NCBI RefSeq assembly: GCF_958295425.1
Contig: NC_081144.1
Span: 7,479,186-7,543,185, forward strand
Direction: 5' to 3'
DNA length: 64,000 nucleotides
Origin: Solea solea
Taxonomy: Eukaryota; Chordata; Actinopteri; Pleuronectiformes; Soleidae
Part shown: positions 48,101 through 62,500 of the stretch, one piece after another
Layout: each line of letters begins with the position of its first letter
How positions within the stretch are numbered: position 1 is the stretch's first letter
Notes under the pieces: model-generated
The model's input: only the letters and a program-made list of their open reading frames with translations
What the model was told of the DNA's origin: nothing
Database searches by the model: none
Program-made: the position numbers and the translations under genes

Positions 48101-50563
48101 TTATTTTGCCATGTTTACTTCGTAAAGGAAAAAACACCACTAAACTAAATCTTTGCATCACTTGTCTTTTGCCCTGAACAACTGAATCGGAGATCAACAC
48201 TCAAAAAGTACATACTTCTACACTTTCTCTAACACTTTACAGTAACAAGATATTTTTGAATTACGGAAGTAACAGAATGCTGAGATCATCTTATTTCTAT
48301 AATTATCATTAAATAATAAGTAACAGCTTGGCACTAAAAGCATTTATATATTGATCCTCTTTAAGGTCTAGCTATTATATCATTTAGAATTCTAATTAAT
48401 ACTAGATGATGCTAGAAATTCAGTAAAAATCTTAAGTAATAACTAGTAATAAGTAATGTAATAACACACGGGTTGAGATCTCGCACACTTGTATGACACA
48501 GATATGAGTAACTGTGTCTGGTGAGATGTAAGTGCATGTAGCCGCACATAAAATTGCCTTTTCAACATATCTAAAAGCTGAATCGAACAAATACTTACAT
48601 TATGAGTAAAAATTATATCTAACTTCTAAAGAATTTCCTGGTCTGTCTCAGTTGAAATGAAGTCTGAAAGATGTAGTTAGAATTGTGTTATTGTGTTTTT
48701 CTCCTGACATATATTGTGATTGCATTTTCATATAGACTTAAAGGAATACTTCACCAATTTGCATTTAGCTTTGTATCACTAGAATAGGGGTAGTATTTTT
48801 GAAAAATTGTGCTTCCCAACCTCAGTTTCCCCTGAATTGAGAAATATCTTCATTCTTTTCTTTGTTACATGCCCACCAGTAACACTTGGCCCTGTTAGCA
48901 TAACTGTTAGCAAAGATGGCTGACACTGTTTACATTCTGGGAATGAGGTCCCGCCCCCCTCTAAAAAGTGCAGAATTAGCATTGCAGTTGCAGTTTCAAG
49001 CCTCGGACCAAGGCGTGGACCTAGTGTCAATGGTGGGCACTTTCAAAAATACTACCCCTATTCTAGCAATACCAAGCTAAATGCTTGCTTTAAAAACGGA
49101 TTATTACCACGTAAAAATAATAACCTCTTTAATCTAAGGACAAGAACTAAATATGTGAAATGTTTCTAGCATTTACTTTTGTTTTAAATTGGCATAGAAC
49201 AACTGAAAATAGAGTGATTAAATCACAGCCTTTGCTAATTGTGTTCTTTCAAATTTGTTATTCTATCGTAGTTGAAATTACCTTTCACGTCCCACTGTGG
49301 TCTGCTGATTTGTGGTGTGTGTGTGTGTGTGTTTTTTTTTTTAATTAAACATGTGTAGTAGAAGTGTTCACGTCAGTGAGCAGTGGCTGCTGTGTGACTA
49401 ACATGCTTCACATACCTTGCGTCAGAGGAGTTCTGGTCAGGCTGGGGCGTCACAGCTGGTTGTTTCGCAGCTTTGAGTCAAGTGGCCGGTCAGCCATGTT
49501 TAATATGGTCAGATGTTGGCTGACACATGGCTGCAGAGCACCGACTGATCACCACGCTGACGGTGTTTACGTGATCACGTAGCGAGTATTGGGTGTGATT
49601 TGTTGCACTCTTGTTTAATATCCTGAGGGAAACCTAACGTTATCATGGATTTTTGGATGCTTTCTGTTAAAACGTGCTTGTAACGTTTAAATGAATTGCT
49701 TTTGATGCAGCAGACCTGCATGTTAGAGGAAGTGAGTCATGCTAATGTAATCGCAACATGTGCGTTTGTGTGTGCGCTGAGGTCATCTTTGTTCTCAGAA
49801 TAAATCTCTGAAATGTCTTGATGGTGCATCACAAAGCAACATGGCTTTCGATGTGCAAATGTTTTGTAGCAGAGACGCGTCAAATATCAAAAAATTAGGT
49901 TGGATGTCAGACAGGATAATAATCGGAAAACCTGTTAACCAAGTTTTAGGAATTCAAAAATCTATAAATGTTAACAGAGAGGAGGAACAAGTACCCACAT
50001 CCAATATCTAATGTCTAATGTATGAAGGTTATAAAGTAAAGTCATTTTAATGTTACTAATTCTAGGGCACTTTTCAAAATTATGATGACACAGATCTTTA
50101 CCAGGCAGCAGATGTAAGATTTAAAAGACAGTTAAATGAAAATGAAGTATAATCAGAGAAGCTTCTCTGACTGAAGTGGATCAGCTGATCTGGTTTACTT
50201 CCTAGTAACGTTTATTCCTCTTTTCTTTTTTCTTTTTCCTGGTTCAGTTAAGTTCAACCAATAAAAGTATTTTTATTTACCAGCCTCTTTGCTTCCTCCT
50301 TTAAAGGGCAGGTGTCCTTTTTGTGTCCAAAAGCTCCACCTCTCCTCACGTGTGTCTACTCATGCTGTGACCTGCTTTCTCTTAAATGTCCCTCCTTTGC
50401 TTACAACAGTAGATGAGATACCTGCTGAACCCCATCTGGTGCCAGCTATTTGTGAACTGGGTGAAAAGGTCAACTTTCAAACTACTGTTGCCCCAGCGTT
50501 TTCTGCACCACAGCTGGTTTGTTTCTTTGAGAGTCGCTCAACCTGGCATCATGCATGTCCATG

Positions 50564-50599
<36 letters not shown>

Positions 50600-53500
50600 T
50601 ATCTCATGCCAGCTGTAGGTGTCTCTATGGGTCTGGAATGACTGACTCTTGGAGCATGTGCTTCCACAATGGCTGGCATCTTCTGCCCCACCCGTCCACA
50701 CACACATGGGTTTGAAAGGAGCCAAAGAGCTGTCAGGTTATACAGGCTCAGTTTGCAGATCACTCAGATTCATATTTGCAATATGTTGCACCTTCAGAGA
50801 TTGAAAGCAGTGACTGCATCACAATTTCCCTCTCAGCCACATAAACACTTTCTCCTTAAGGCAGGAATCGTGGTTGTGTTGTGATGTTTTCCCTGTAGCT
50901 TTCTGCTTCTTCCCCTTATCCATGTTGTTTGCATTTATCAAGAGACTATTCCCATGATAACATCCCGGGTCAGCTCCTGTAGTTGAAGAGTCTGCCCCCT
51001 GCTGGCTGTTCAAGGTGGAGTTCATCCTGCGTGCTGAAGATTCTCAGTGCTGTTTGTCATTGATTGATCTGATTTAGTGCCGTGGTTCTCAAACTGTGGA
51101 GCTTCCTCTGGTGGTACTCAGACATACTGTTCTACTGTATGAACCAGGGTATGTGATCAGAGTAGTCACCACTCACTGAGTTCATGCTTAGATTATGATT
51201 TCTCATCATGAAAATAGAGTTTGTGACTATACATCACACACTATACTCAATCAAAAGTGTCAGCAATATAGGAGAAACAAGACAAAGGTTCCTCTGTGGT
51301 GCTATTTTTCATTTTAAAACTTTTCAGGGTTTCTTGAAAAACAATAATACAAAAACTGAATACAACATGGAAGGATTTTATTTTGAATGTTGCTGTTGTT
51401 GGTGTTTGTGATCGATAATAATTCTGTCTCATAGATGTGACGGCTCAGCCTGACAGGACTTGGGTTAATCGGTCCAGACAGCCTCAGTCATTGTGGCCTT
51501 TCGTCCAGGTGGCCCATGTCTGCTCATTCTCCACCGGTCTGAGTGCCTTTGCTCCTCTGTTAGCACCTCGTTGCCCCAGCGCTTTGTGCCATGTCCTCAT
51601 TAGTCCATGCATGTCTGCCAATCCTCCACTCTAGAACCCTATTCTGCCAGATATTCCCAAAGGCCTCACTATGTGCTTCAGTTTGGTCGGTGCTTTCCTC
51701 TTTTAATCTACTAATGTGGTGGGTTCTATGCACTGATTGATGATGACTCCAATGAGTCACCTCCCTTCTCACTCATTCATGGAGGAGTGTCCCTTCCTTT
51801 CTGTTCTCCTTTATTACATCTATCTATTACTATGTTTGCTGTGTTTCTGTTACTGCTTTCCCCCCCCATGCCATGTCTTACTTGTTTATCTGCCCTCAAA
51901 CAGAACAATGACAACGAAACACCGCTGCACTGTGCCGCCCAGTACGGCCACTTCCAGGTGGTGCGGCTGCTGCTGGAGGAGCTGACGGACCCGACCATGA
52001 GGAACAACAAGTTTGAGACTCCACTGGACCTGGCGGCGCTGTATGGTCGCTTGGAGGTGGTCAAGCTGCTCCTCAGCGCTCATCCTAACCTCCTGAGCTG
52101 TAACACCAAGAAACACACCCCCCTGCATCTGGCGTCACGGAATGGACACCTCTCTGTGGTGCAGGTGCTGCTGGACGCTGGCATGGACATCAACTATGAG
52201 GTGTGTTTTAGGTCTACGTTCAGACCTGGTTTTAAAATTCGTCCTGATTGGTTCCCAACCTGTCCTGAATGGGTCCCCAGATCTGATCACAAAACCATAT
52301 TTAGAGGTGGTTTGAGGACACATGTGACCAGCGTCAGTAGCAATCTGTCCTCAGGACGCACTAGTGACCACCTCCTCTGACCAACAGTAGATTCACAGTA
52401 TTCTTCACTAGTCTGTGCTCATACATTTTCTTATTAACCACTGACACGATATTTATACTGATTTTCACATTATTTTCTTTAACTGTTAAAACAGTGTATA
52501 CATATTTTGCGTCACAGCAGCTTGAGTAGAGCTTTGATTAATTTGAGCTTCTGTCTCTCTTACAAGAGACACATAGACGCACCAACTTGCTGCATACGGA
52601 CACATGTGTACTGCCCTTTTTAATGTGATCGGATCACTGAGGACAGATGTTAGTTTCATGTCTAAACGGGGTGTTAGTCTACATAAATACACCATGCATG
52701 TGAACCTAAAAGCTGGAAGTGTTTCTTAATGTACTGTAGTGGCAAACTTTGTTGGGTAACTTAATCAGTTCTTGCAGTACTTCCTCACACTACTTCCTAC
52801 TTAAGCTGCAAGGTTAAATATAAAAGTCTTAAGCTCTCAGTTTGCAAAGGCACTGGTGTGGTATCTAAGCAGAGCCAGCCTTGCTCCCACTGACACTGCT
52901 GCATCAAGCTGTGCCTTCCACCTGACTGGAGATACTCTCCCCTTTTACTTTGTCCTACTTTCCCCTGAATCAAGGTTGGCACATCTAGCCAGTGTCCTTT
53001 AGGTGCTGCACCCTGCAGGTTTCAGTTAGAATGGCTCTCTGAACTGGAAAATGATGCAGTTTGATTCCTGGACCACATCATATTTAGCAGAGAAGTGGAC
53101 CAGGTGGTGGACATAAGTCACCATTACACACAAACTGAAATGACAGAGAGGAAACCAAGCCTGACTCATATATTTAACATAGAAATAACAGTTGTTTTTT
53201 TTTTTATGATGATCATAACCAAAATAAGTGTCCTTTCTTTTTCTCCACCTCTCTGTGTTATGTTCCTCTTATTCTTTAAACTTCTTGTTTCTTTTTATGC
53301 TCAGACGGAGAAAGGCAGCGCCCTCCACGAAGCGGCCTTATTTGGCAAGAGGGATGTGGTTCAGAAACTTCTCAGTGCAGGTCTGACCTCAGTGCCATGC
53401 AATCAACATTTAATCAGCTTCCACCCAAAACATTTTTACATGTGACACTTGGTACTGACGTGTTGTCATTTTCCAGGCATTGATGTAAACATTGTTGACC

Positions 53501-56500
53501 AGAAGGGCCTGGCAGCGCTGGACACTGTCAAGGACATGCCCTCCCAGAAGAGCCGAGAAATAGCCGCTCTCATCTTAGGTAAAGGCTTGATAGGCTTTTG
53601 CGTAAAAAAGGTTTTGTTTCGATGTCACTTTTTGTAGCTGTGATACAATCTCCTGTTTGATTCTTGTAGGTCACATGAGTGGAAAACCCCCTGACATTGA
53701 CCTTCCCCCTCCCCCTCCCCCTCCGCCTCAGGAGAGTCCCAGCCCGCGGAAAAAAGGTTAGACATGGCTGATGTCCCAACTTAGACAAGTTTGGTGATAA
53801 AACAGGAAGCACTGGGCAATATGTGTTTTTTTGAACTGCCTGTGTGTCTGTTTATATTTTGGCCTGTGTTGCAGGTGATATGGAGAGGGTGACTGAGTTG
53901 ATCTCGGGGCTGGCCCCGGGGCCCGAGGAGGAGAGCCCGTATGAGGCTCTGTTCGAGGCCACCTCTTGCCACTCACTGGACAGTCTCACCAGCGGCAAAT
54001 CCTCTGACAGAGACTCTGGACGGCCGGACAGTGAAGCTGGCAAGGTCAGCAGAAGTGAATAACACATGCTACACAGCAGTATGAAAAGCTCACCATATGG
54101 TTTAAACGAGAGATGAAATCCACAACTCCCACTAGAGGGTGATAGTGGTCCTCTCGCCGTAAGACCTGACCACCAAACCCCCCTTCAACATTACACTTAT
54201 AGTGGTACTTTTGGAGGACTTTGACAATCATCTCAGTTTTATATACTGTACATGTCCTCCTGTTCTCCTGTTACTTATGATGTCTTATCAAGAAATACCC
54301 TGCAGCATGATTGCAGAAATGAATCAATGAATTTGAATGAAGCACACATTGACTGCAACTAAAGACTATTTTCGTTATTGATTCATCGGTTAATTACTTT
54401 CTTAATTAATCAATTAGTTGTTTGGTTAACAGAATGTCAGAAAATGTTGAAAAACGTTGATTAGGGTTTCCCAAACCTTGAAATGATGACGCTCTCCAAT
54501 TTCTTGCTTTGTCCACAAACCAAAATAATTCAGTTTTCGTGATTTTTGTTTTGTTATAGACCAGAGAATATTCACATTTAAGAATCTGAGAAATCAGAGG
54601 GCCTGTTTTGATCTTTGTAAAAAACTCAAACTGATTATTTGATTATCAAAACAGTTGGCTTTGCATTGCATTGCTGCACTGCTATACTGTACAGTTGCTT
54701 GTTGTTTTTTTGCATAGCATTTCTTAACCTTGAGCTCATATATACTGCAACTTATATTCCTTATCATTTATAGAAAGACCGCCTGGTCCACACATCACAT
54801 CCTGGTGCTGGTCATGAAGACGAGGCGAGTTCAGAGGTGAGGACCTAAAATCTTGTGTTGCCATCTCGCAGAAAATATCTTACACTTTGTGGCATTTCAT
54901 GAATGTTTATGGTAGTATGGCGGCCTTTAAACCTTTTGGACATATTTGTACAGTGACACAGGGACTACATGAGGCGTTCCTTCTTAAAAAATACTAGTTT
55001 CTGTGAGGCAGAGGATACAGAGAATAGGCAGGGACAACGGAGGAAATGTGAAGTGGAAAAAGGAGTGAAAATCAAATCAGTTAAACTGTCTGTTTTAGCT
55101 GTGGCTTCTCCAGTCTTTCCTTGTCCTCAATGAAGGAGACATTTTAATGTCATTAGCTCTGGTCAATTAAATTTTAAGGCTCCCTCATTCTACCAAACTT
55201 TCTCCTTTGCTCCGTTTGTTTTTTCTTCTGCAGGCCCTGTTTACTAACAGCAGTATTAATGAACGAGGTGAGGAGGAGGAGGATCACACATATGAGTTGC
55301 TGCTGACTGCACAGACCAAAGTCCCACCGCCAAGCCAAGAGTCCCAGTCCAAAAAAGGTAATTGTATTAAAGTAAAACTGTACATTTTCAGTATTTCTTA
55401 GGGTATTGGAAATATTCATGTTTTCAAGGGATATTCATTGATAAACTGAATACTGAGTACTTTTCCTGTTGCTACTCATCATAATGCACATTGTCAGTCC
55501 TCAACATGATGGTGTTTCCTGTACTAGAACAGACGCTCCTCACTTGTGTCTGGTGACTGACACTGCATCTAATTGGATTAAATGGGATTAAATTAGGAGG
55601 CCATTTTGATACCTAGCTGTTGATATGGTTGTTTTAATACCGTCCCCCTGGGCTTTCTAACTTTATCGGCTTCATGATCACCAGTAGAAAACATCACTGA
55701 GCTGAAAGGATGGAGTTAAATCACCGGTGTCATTATCACGACTCCCCTGTGCAGATAAATTGGGCCATTAAAAACAGAGCCTTGTCTTTTTTTGCTGCTT
55801 TCTCTCTTGAGTTTGATAAAGAGACTGTGACCAATTCATTTAAAATGTCTGTTTTTAAAAGCTGCACTGTTTAAATGGCAAGAAGATCAATCTGACTTGT
55901 AGCTCCAAATAATGTCTCATGTTATGTTGAGCGAATAACCTCATCTGTTATTCCACATTTCACTTGTCTTTTGTTCTAGATGTAAATACCACTATACAGT
56001 CTTCCACCAGTGTCCTACCTCAGGTATGTGTTGTTTATCATTATTGTGCAGTATTATTCTCTTATGATCTGTTTGTGTTTTAAGTGTAGAAAGTATTTAT
56101 AAAACGTACATACATAAACTGCTCCAAAACATGTAACTTTTTACTTAGTAGGGGTTACTTACTTGCTTATATATTTAATATGGTTTACTTTCTTCATTTG
56201 ATTACTGGAAATCTGCTTGAGTATGTCAGTGAAATGTATTTTCCTAACATAAAATTCAATCAAAACTTAAAGAAAACATAAAAATAGGTATCTGTTATAT
56301 TCTTGCTTTCATTGTTCTCGTGTCTGTATGTCTTTACACCAATGTCAAACAATATCCACCTCAATACTGCGTCAAAGTCTCTTTCTTAACTCTGGTTTTG
56401 TCTGCTTTTGTCAGACTCCAAGTTCAATTTGCACAAAAACCATTTGGATTGAGTTTCAACAGCCAGAGAACAGCAGAACAGAACCCAGCTGAAATGTCAA

Positions 56501-59500
56501 TTTCATATCTAGAGCATGACCATGTGGCCAGAACGAGTTATATAATAAAGATTATTGCCTTTTCACAGTCAGGGACTGAAGCATATGTCAGAATGTGACT
56601 GTCTTAAACTGACCCTCGTAACTGTCTGTCTTTTTTTTATTGCCATATTGTATCTTATTTTATTGCCCCTTCATATTCATCACACAGTTTCAGATATTCT
56701 ATTATCCCTGCCACCCATCCACTACCCCACCTGCTGCCCACATCTTGTCACATCTTTTAATTCATGCTCCTGTTAGGTTAGCGGCGCTCCTCAGCTGTCC
56801 AATGATAATAAATGAGCAGCTTGTTTTTCTCTGTGCAGCCGCCTGAGCAGAGCCACGTAATGGCTGCTCAAGTTAAACCTGCCACCATCACTCTAAGGAT
56901 GTTAGTTTAGGTATATATCTATCAACTTAGCAACATTTATTTATAATAGTGTTAGAGAACCTCTGTAGCCTTCAGTTGGCATCAAAACACAAAAGATATT
57001 TGGATTGTCTATTGTGGGTTAAAACATCCATCCATCTTCTACTGCTTTATCCTCCACAAGATAATCCAAAATCCTGATTCTTTCATTCTGGGCTAATTTA
57101 AAAAAAAAAAAGAAAATCAACAATTCATACTATCAAGTGAATGTGCATGTATAAAAAGAACTAACATATAATCATTATATCTTCAATTTCTGCCAAATCT
57201 GCCAATTGGTTTTCCTAAATTTTACACACTGGTCCTTTAATGGCCAATTCTACCATGGTGATCTGCCAACACAGAAAAGCAACGGCAATTTTATTTGTTT
57301 TAACAAAATAAAACCAAAAATCATTACACATAATGGCAAAATTCTTTAGTTTCCCTTTTCAGCTTGGTGACTTTTAATTAAGCCAATCATGACTGTGTGT
57401 TCAGTTCAGACCTTTATTGTCCCTCAAATGGGAAATGTGGTTTGCAGCAGTGGTTAAAAAGACATAAAGGGCACAAAATATTGCTTAAGCAACCTGACAA
57501 AATTCAGCCACAAGAGTGTTTGATCAAACAAAAAGTCCACCGAAATATAAATATTGGCAACAGTAAATAAATAAATAAGCCAAATGATACAGTGCTGATT
57601 AAAGCGTCACAGAGGATTTGGTTGTTTCAATGCAACTTATATCTATTGCACTTTGTCCCAGGTCGCCTGTACCTCTGACCTGATGGGAGAGGAACAAATT
57701 CGTCCAATAGAGGATTGTCATTGCTGCTTTCTCTTTAATTGTCTGTTCCAAATTTCTGACATAGATAACTGCTGTATTCCAATTGTCTTGCTGGCTGTAT
57801 GAATAATACAGGACAGACGAGTTTGTCAGGTTAAACAGAGATACAGAGGAAGTTTGGTCAATACCACAAAAGTACAGACGATCGATACTCAGCCCTAGGA
57901 CGTGTGTCTTGATTGGCAGAACTGTATTAACTCCTTTTTGTTCTCCTTTCTTTCTCCACGTTAGCGTAAACCCACTGCCCCAAATGACCTCAGAGCCCCG
58001 AGCAAGACGAAAGACACCCTGCACCCTCCCGGACTGGTGCTACCACGGCTCTCGGGAGGTGAGTCTGACCTCAGTTCTCAGATTTTTAGCAGACAATGAG
58101 GGAAAAGCAGCTGCAGCTGGCAATGCTGTGAGGGTGAGAAACGATGCACTGGACACACTAGACTTGGCAATCGCGGCATGACAGTGAAATGGGAGCAATG
58201 CATTTGAGTTTGCAGGCTGAGATGGACTGGCTTGAATCGCACAGCGAGGGAAGAATGCATGGCTGGCATTCGCAAGCAACAGAGTGGATTTGGCTCACAG
58301 GGAATCGGCTGAATGACGTGCACTGGCATGTGAGCAAGACTCATTTCATAGTCAATATGAAACCGAATTCTTGATCAGATTGCGCCACTCCTGTCTCCTA
58401 TTCCATGTGCACATCCATGCATGAATGTGGATATATGCTGTAATTCAGTGAGGCCCACAGTGGAGAGGAGCAGTATGGTCACGTTTTTACAGATATCTTT
58501 ATTGAGTTTTTGTTACTTTTGTAGAAAGAAGCATGGTAGGCAAGCGGACTTTAATACTGCTGCTCACAAGAGGAACGGCCTTTTTTCATAATCTTGGGAT
58601 TGGGTTGTTTAATTCTTCTCTCACTGTGGTTGTGGGAAGGTTTTATATGTTGTTTTTTCCCCTTCAAACACCAGTAACACCAACTCTAACATAACACAGC
58701 TATGAAATGTGCAAAAAAAAGCAGTTAAATGGACACAACTCTGTGAGAGTGTGACTCTTAATGTAACTTGAAATGATCTGATTATGATAGTTAGGTTAGT
58801 TATTAATCAGTAGTAAATTAATGATGCCCAACATACGTCGATGCATAGGTTTTTCAGTAACAAATTGTGGTCTGTTGACGAAATGCTAACATGATATTTT
58901 AGTTTTTGCAAAATACACCCTCACAATCTGATGTAACCAACTAGTGCCTTTTAGATTATTAACACTAATGAGTTGATTCATTACAAAATGAGCACTTGCG
59001 TTTCAGTGAAACATGTTAATAAGTCAGTCTGTCATGGGGGAATGAGGGAAATGTAAATCACATATTAAATAATCATAATAAACTTTGTTTTTATCACACT
59101 TTTCTTAATGTTACAAAGTGTGTAACTGTTAAAACCAAGCAAGCAGATGTCTAAATGGAAACATTTGTATCAATAATTAAAAACCAAATACATTATAGCA
59201 TACTTTTATTTCCCTGTTATTTTCCTTATTGGCTGCAAAATTCTCATTTCTCTTTTTTTAAGCCACAAAAACCACAAGTTTGGTTTATATGTAACTACAT
59301 CTGTCTTTTTTTGAACGTCAGAAAGTTGAAGTGGTGGTTCCTTCCTTTTGTTTTCGTTACTCACCAGGACAGCAGGCACAGTCTACGCGTAAAGTGCTGT
59401 TGTGTGAATATGTTTTTGTCATGTTGGCTGAGAATGAACCTGGGGTTTAATTTCCTCTCCCTGTGCGGACGAGCCAGGGATCAGACCTCGGCACGCTCCG

Positions 59501-62500
59501 CGGCAGGTGGGAGGATAGTGCATGCACGGTCAGCGATATGAACACAGTGTATCATCTGTTATAAACTGCTGTTGTCAGCAGGACAGGACGTCGTTCCTCA
59601 ACAGATTTTCACCCCTGTGTACTGTTTTATGGTGTTTTCCCAGTGTATCATTCTCCCTGGTGGTAGCGTCCTATGATTCTCTCGTAGCAGTAATTAAAAA
59701 AAAAAAGGGTAAACATAGGACATAGTAAAGTTTGATGTTCTGGTTCGGTTTCAGTGTCATTCATTCCTATCATGTCACAGAAGTCTTAGCGTTTATATCT
59801 GTGGTTCTTTGTTGGAGAGTTCCTCATGCTTCGACCAAATGCTTTGCTTGGTTGCTTCAGAAATGGGCTATTGTGTGCATTGCAGTTTTGATCCAGTGGA
59901 ACTGCAACAGATGGATGAAAAGGCGATAAGGAGAGAAAGCACCTGTTTGGCATTAACAATCTTAATACCAGTCTCCATATTATGTGAGCGCTGAGCATAA
60001 AAATAAACTCGACTGTTCTTTGACCACGCATCTTTTTAAGCACCGTCATCTACGTGTTTGTCAGTTATAGTTAGTGCCAGTTTAGCTCGTGCAATTTCTA
60101 GCCTTTTAAGCAATTTTGCATGTTCTGATGTCATTTTATTATATCCACTTAAATGTTGTTAAGCCCTTATAAGAAAATAATCCAATTAAGGCTTAATGTT
60201 TGATAGTTAAACTCTCAATTCTGAAAAGGGAATACAACCCAACAGATAGAACTTTATTTAGTAAATAAACATATTGAGAAAAACATAAATCCACATCATC
60301 TGTGCATTAACATTGTGTGGCTAATGGCACATCTACCAAAAAAGGAAAACCATTTCCAACAGCCACAGTGTGTTATTCTCTTATTCTGCAAACAAACACG
60401 TACATGGTTATGAGTCCAAAACGTCCTTTTGTCTTCAACAAAAATAGGTTTATGTCTTCACAGGCAGATCTTGAGTTGACTTTGGATTATTCAGATGAGT
60501 GGAGTGACAGCCAGTCAAACAAACATGACATCATTTGTTAGATATGGTGTGTACTTTGCCAAATTAAATACATACCCCACCTCTGTGGTGACCTCACTCT
60601 CCGTGTCTGTCTAGATGCATTTTCCCCCAGCAGAGCACGAGCGGGGGGTGCAGTGATCTCACTAAGAGTTAACGCAGTGTGCGATTGTTGGAACCACGCT
60701 GATGTGCTCATAGGGCGTTCACACTCCCTCGCTGCCAAGGCGAGGGTGGGTTTTTGGCTGTGCTCCTGACATGTGTGCACAGTACACTCACTCACCCCTC
60801 ATTACAAACACCCACATAGCTGTCCTAGATGTTTTAAGTCTTTAGCAACATGAGAAAATGGAGTTGAGGGCGTTGGCACGAGCCCTCACTGCAAATGGCC
60901 CCTGAAACTGTAAATGATGCAGTTTAGGGAAGAAAGAGTGTAAGTAAGATCACACCCTCCAGGACTGAACTGTTAACTCTTTCAGTGTGTGTGTGTGTGT
61001 GTGTGATGGATGTTTTCATTCTCTGAGCAGCTGGTTCAGAGATGACACAGGCAAAACATGTTGAGCAAGAAGTGTTTTTGTGAAGGACAAACTAAGTGTT
61101 GCAACTGGTCACTACGTTTCCTGTGATGTGACTGCCCTGGATTCCCTGTCACCAAACACCCTGACCCTGTCACCCTGGCAGAGGGGTAGAGACGTGACCA
61201 CACACACACACACACACACACACACTCTCTCTCTCCACATACACTCCTTTACCATGTGTCACAGCGCTAATTATCAGCAGTCTGGCTGCAGGAGGATGGG
61301 GTGATTCAAATTTCCATTCCTGAACCACCATTAGGGTCTAGAATTAGAAGCCAGAAACGACACAGAGGGTAGCTGGTCACACAGCAGACGACAACAGGCA
61401 CCACTGCAGCACAGAGAGGGATGAAAGCAGGACTGGGCACAGCTCAAGCTCACGTTTGTTCCGTAGTGTTGACAATGACGTGCACCGTCGAGTAACGGCT
61501 TATTTGACTGTGGAAAAGTGGCGTATGTGGCAGTCATTTCTCTGGAAAAGGGAGGAGGAAAACATATTTGTTTTTAATTACACTTGCTTTTTGGTCTCAT
61601 GAAGGAGTGGTTTTCATTGAAGAAGCCACACAATGTAAGTGTGACTCTTTTTGTGTGATTTTTACGACTTCTAGTGATTTTCTGTTGTATATTGTGGTGC
61701 ATTCGTTGAGCTTTTTTTTAACGTCTCTCGGGGGGGATTTTAAGTGTCGTGTCGTTTCGTGCCAAGGAGCCCAACAGACCAGTGGGTGTGTGAGGTGAGG
61801 CGAGTCACAAACATGACCAGCCTCAACTTTCTGTTACAAAACACAGCAGACAGGCTCCAGCCGATAGTCACCAGACGACTGCAAGCTGGGTTTGGAATTC
61901 TGTTCTTTCTCCAGCCAACATACACCCTCTTTTCACTCCATATCTTCTCCCTCTTTTTCTCTCCGTCACCCCTGGTAGGAAACAATTACAGATCTGTTTC
62001 AGGGATTGTGTGGGCGGCTTCTTGTTAGCTGTGCTCTGAGGATCTGCCCCTCAGTATGAAGTCCACTTTCCAACCTTGAGCTACTCTCTTTCTCCCCCCT
62101 GACTCTGTTCATTGTTTTTCTCTGTCTCCAGATAACTCCCAGCTCAGCGAGGATCAGGAAGCAGGTGTCCCAGAGCAGTTCACTGGCCTCCTGCACGGAT
62201 CATCTCCCGTCATCGACTGCCGCGAGGAGGCCTTCAGGCTTCCAGGTGATCCGCCACCCGCCCCCCAAAGTCAGCAAGAAACAAGCAAACCCGCCAAAGT
62301 AAAAGAGCAAGTAGCAGCAGCTGCACCGCAACCTAGCCGCCCCAGTATGGCCGCCATCCTGACGGACTGTGACCCAAAAGCGATTTATGCGACTGTGAAT
62401 AAGGACCACAGGACCTCGGGGGCCGGGGCAGCGTCTGCCGCTAGGATGCACCCTCCTGGGGACCTGAAACTTGCACGCAGCCTCTCCAAGTCTGACTCAG

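Larger units (their letters stand above)
42050..51903 (+). other. ANKS1A intron 4, 9.9 kb
   Basis: Contains a (CTG)9 run (42130-42156), an inverted-repeat MITE at 48761-49084, a (TG)n run at 50574-50599, and a single hAT-like terminus at about 51079-51100. It has no convincing exon. Other stretches show only AT-rich, non-coding sequence. Confidence 0.6.
56024..57964 (+). other. ANKS1A intron 12 with retroelement remnants
   Basis: 1.9 kb intron. It contains an acceptor-like candidate exon at 56839 that ends in a stop, a reverse SINE tail (57028-57060), and a likely LINE 3'-end remnant (57405-57900). Confidence 0.6.
58059..62131 (+). other. ANKS1A intron 13, 4.1 kb
   Basis: Contains (TG)n at 60984-61004 and (CA)n/(CT)n at 61200-61235. 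Otherwise AT-rich with no identified gene or clear mobile element. It ends in a pyrimidine-rich stretch before the AG at 62130-62131. Confidence 0.65.

Noticed and set aside
51075..51170. Single hAT-like end (gtggttctcaaactgtgg)
   Set aside because: No matching inverted end or target-site duplication was found, so it is left as a possible solo fragment rather than annotated.
57599..58024. 141-codon minus-strand open frame
   Set aside because: Overlaps ANKS1A exon 13 on the other strand and a probable retroelement remnant, and shows no domain or conserved motif.
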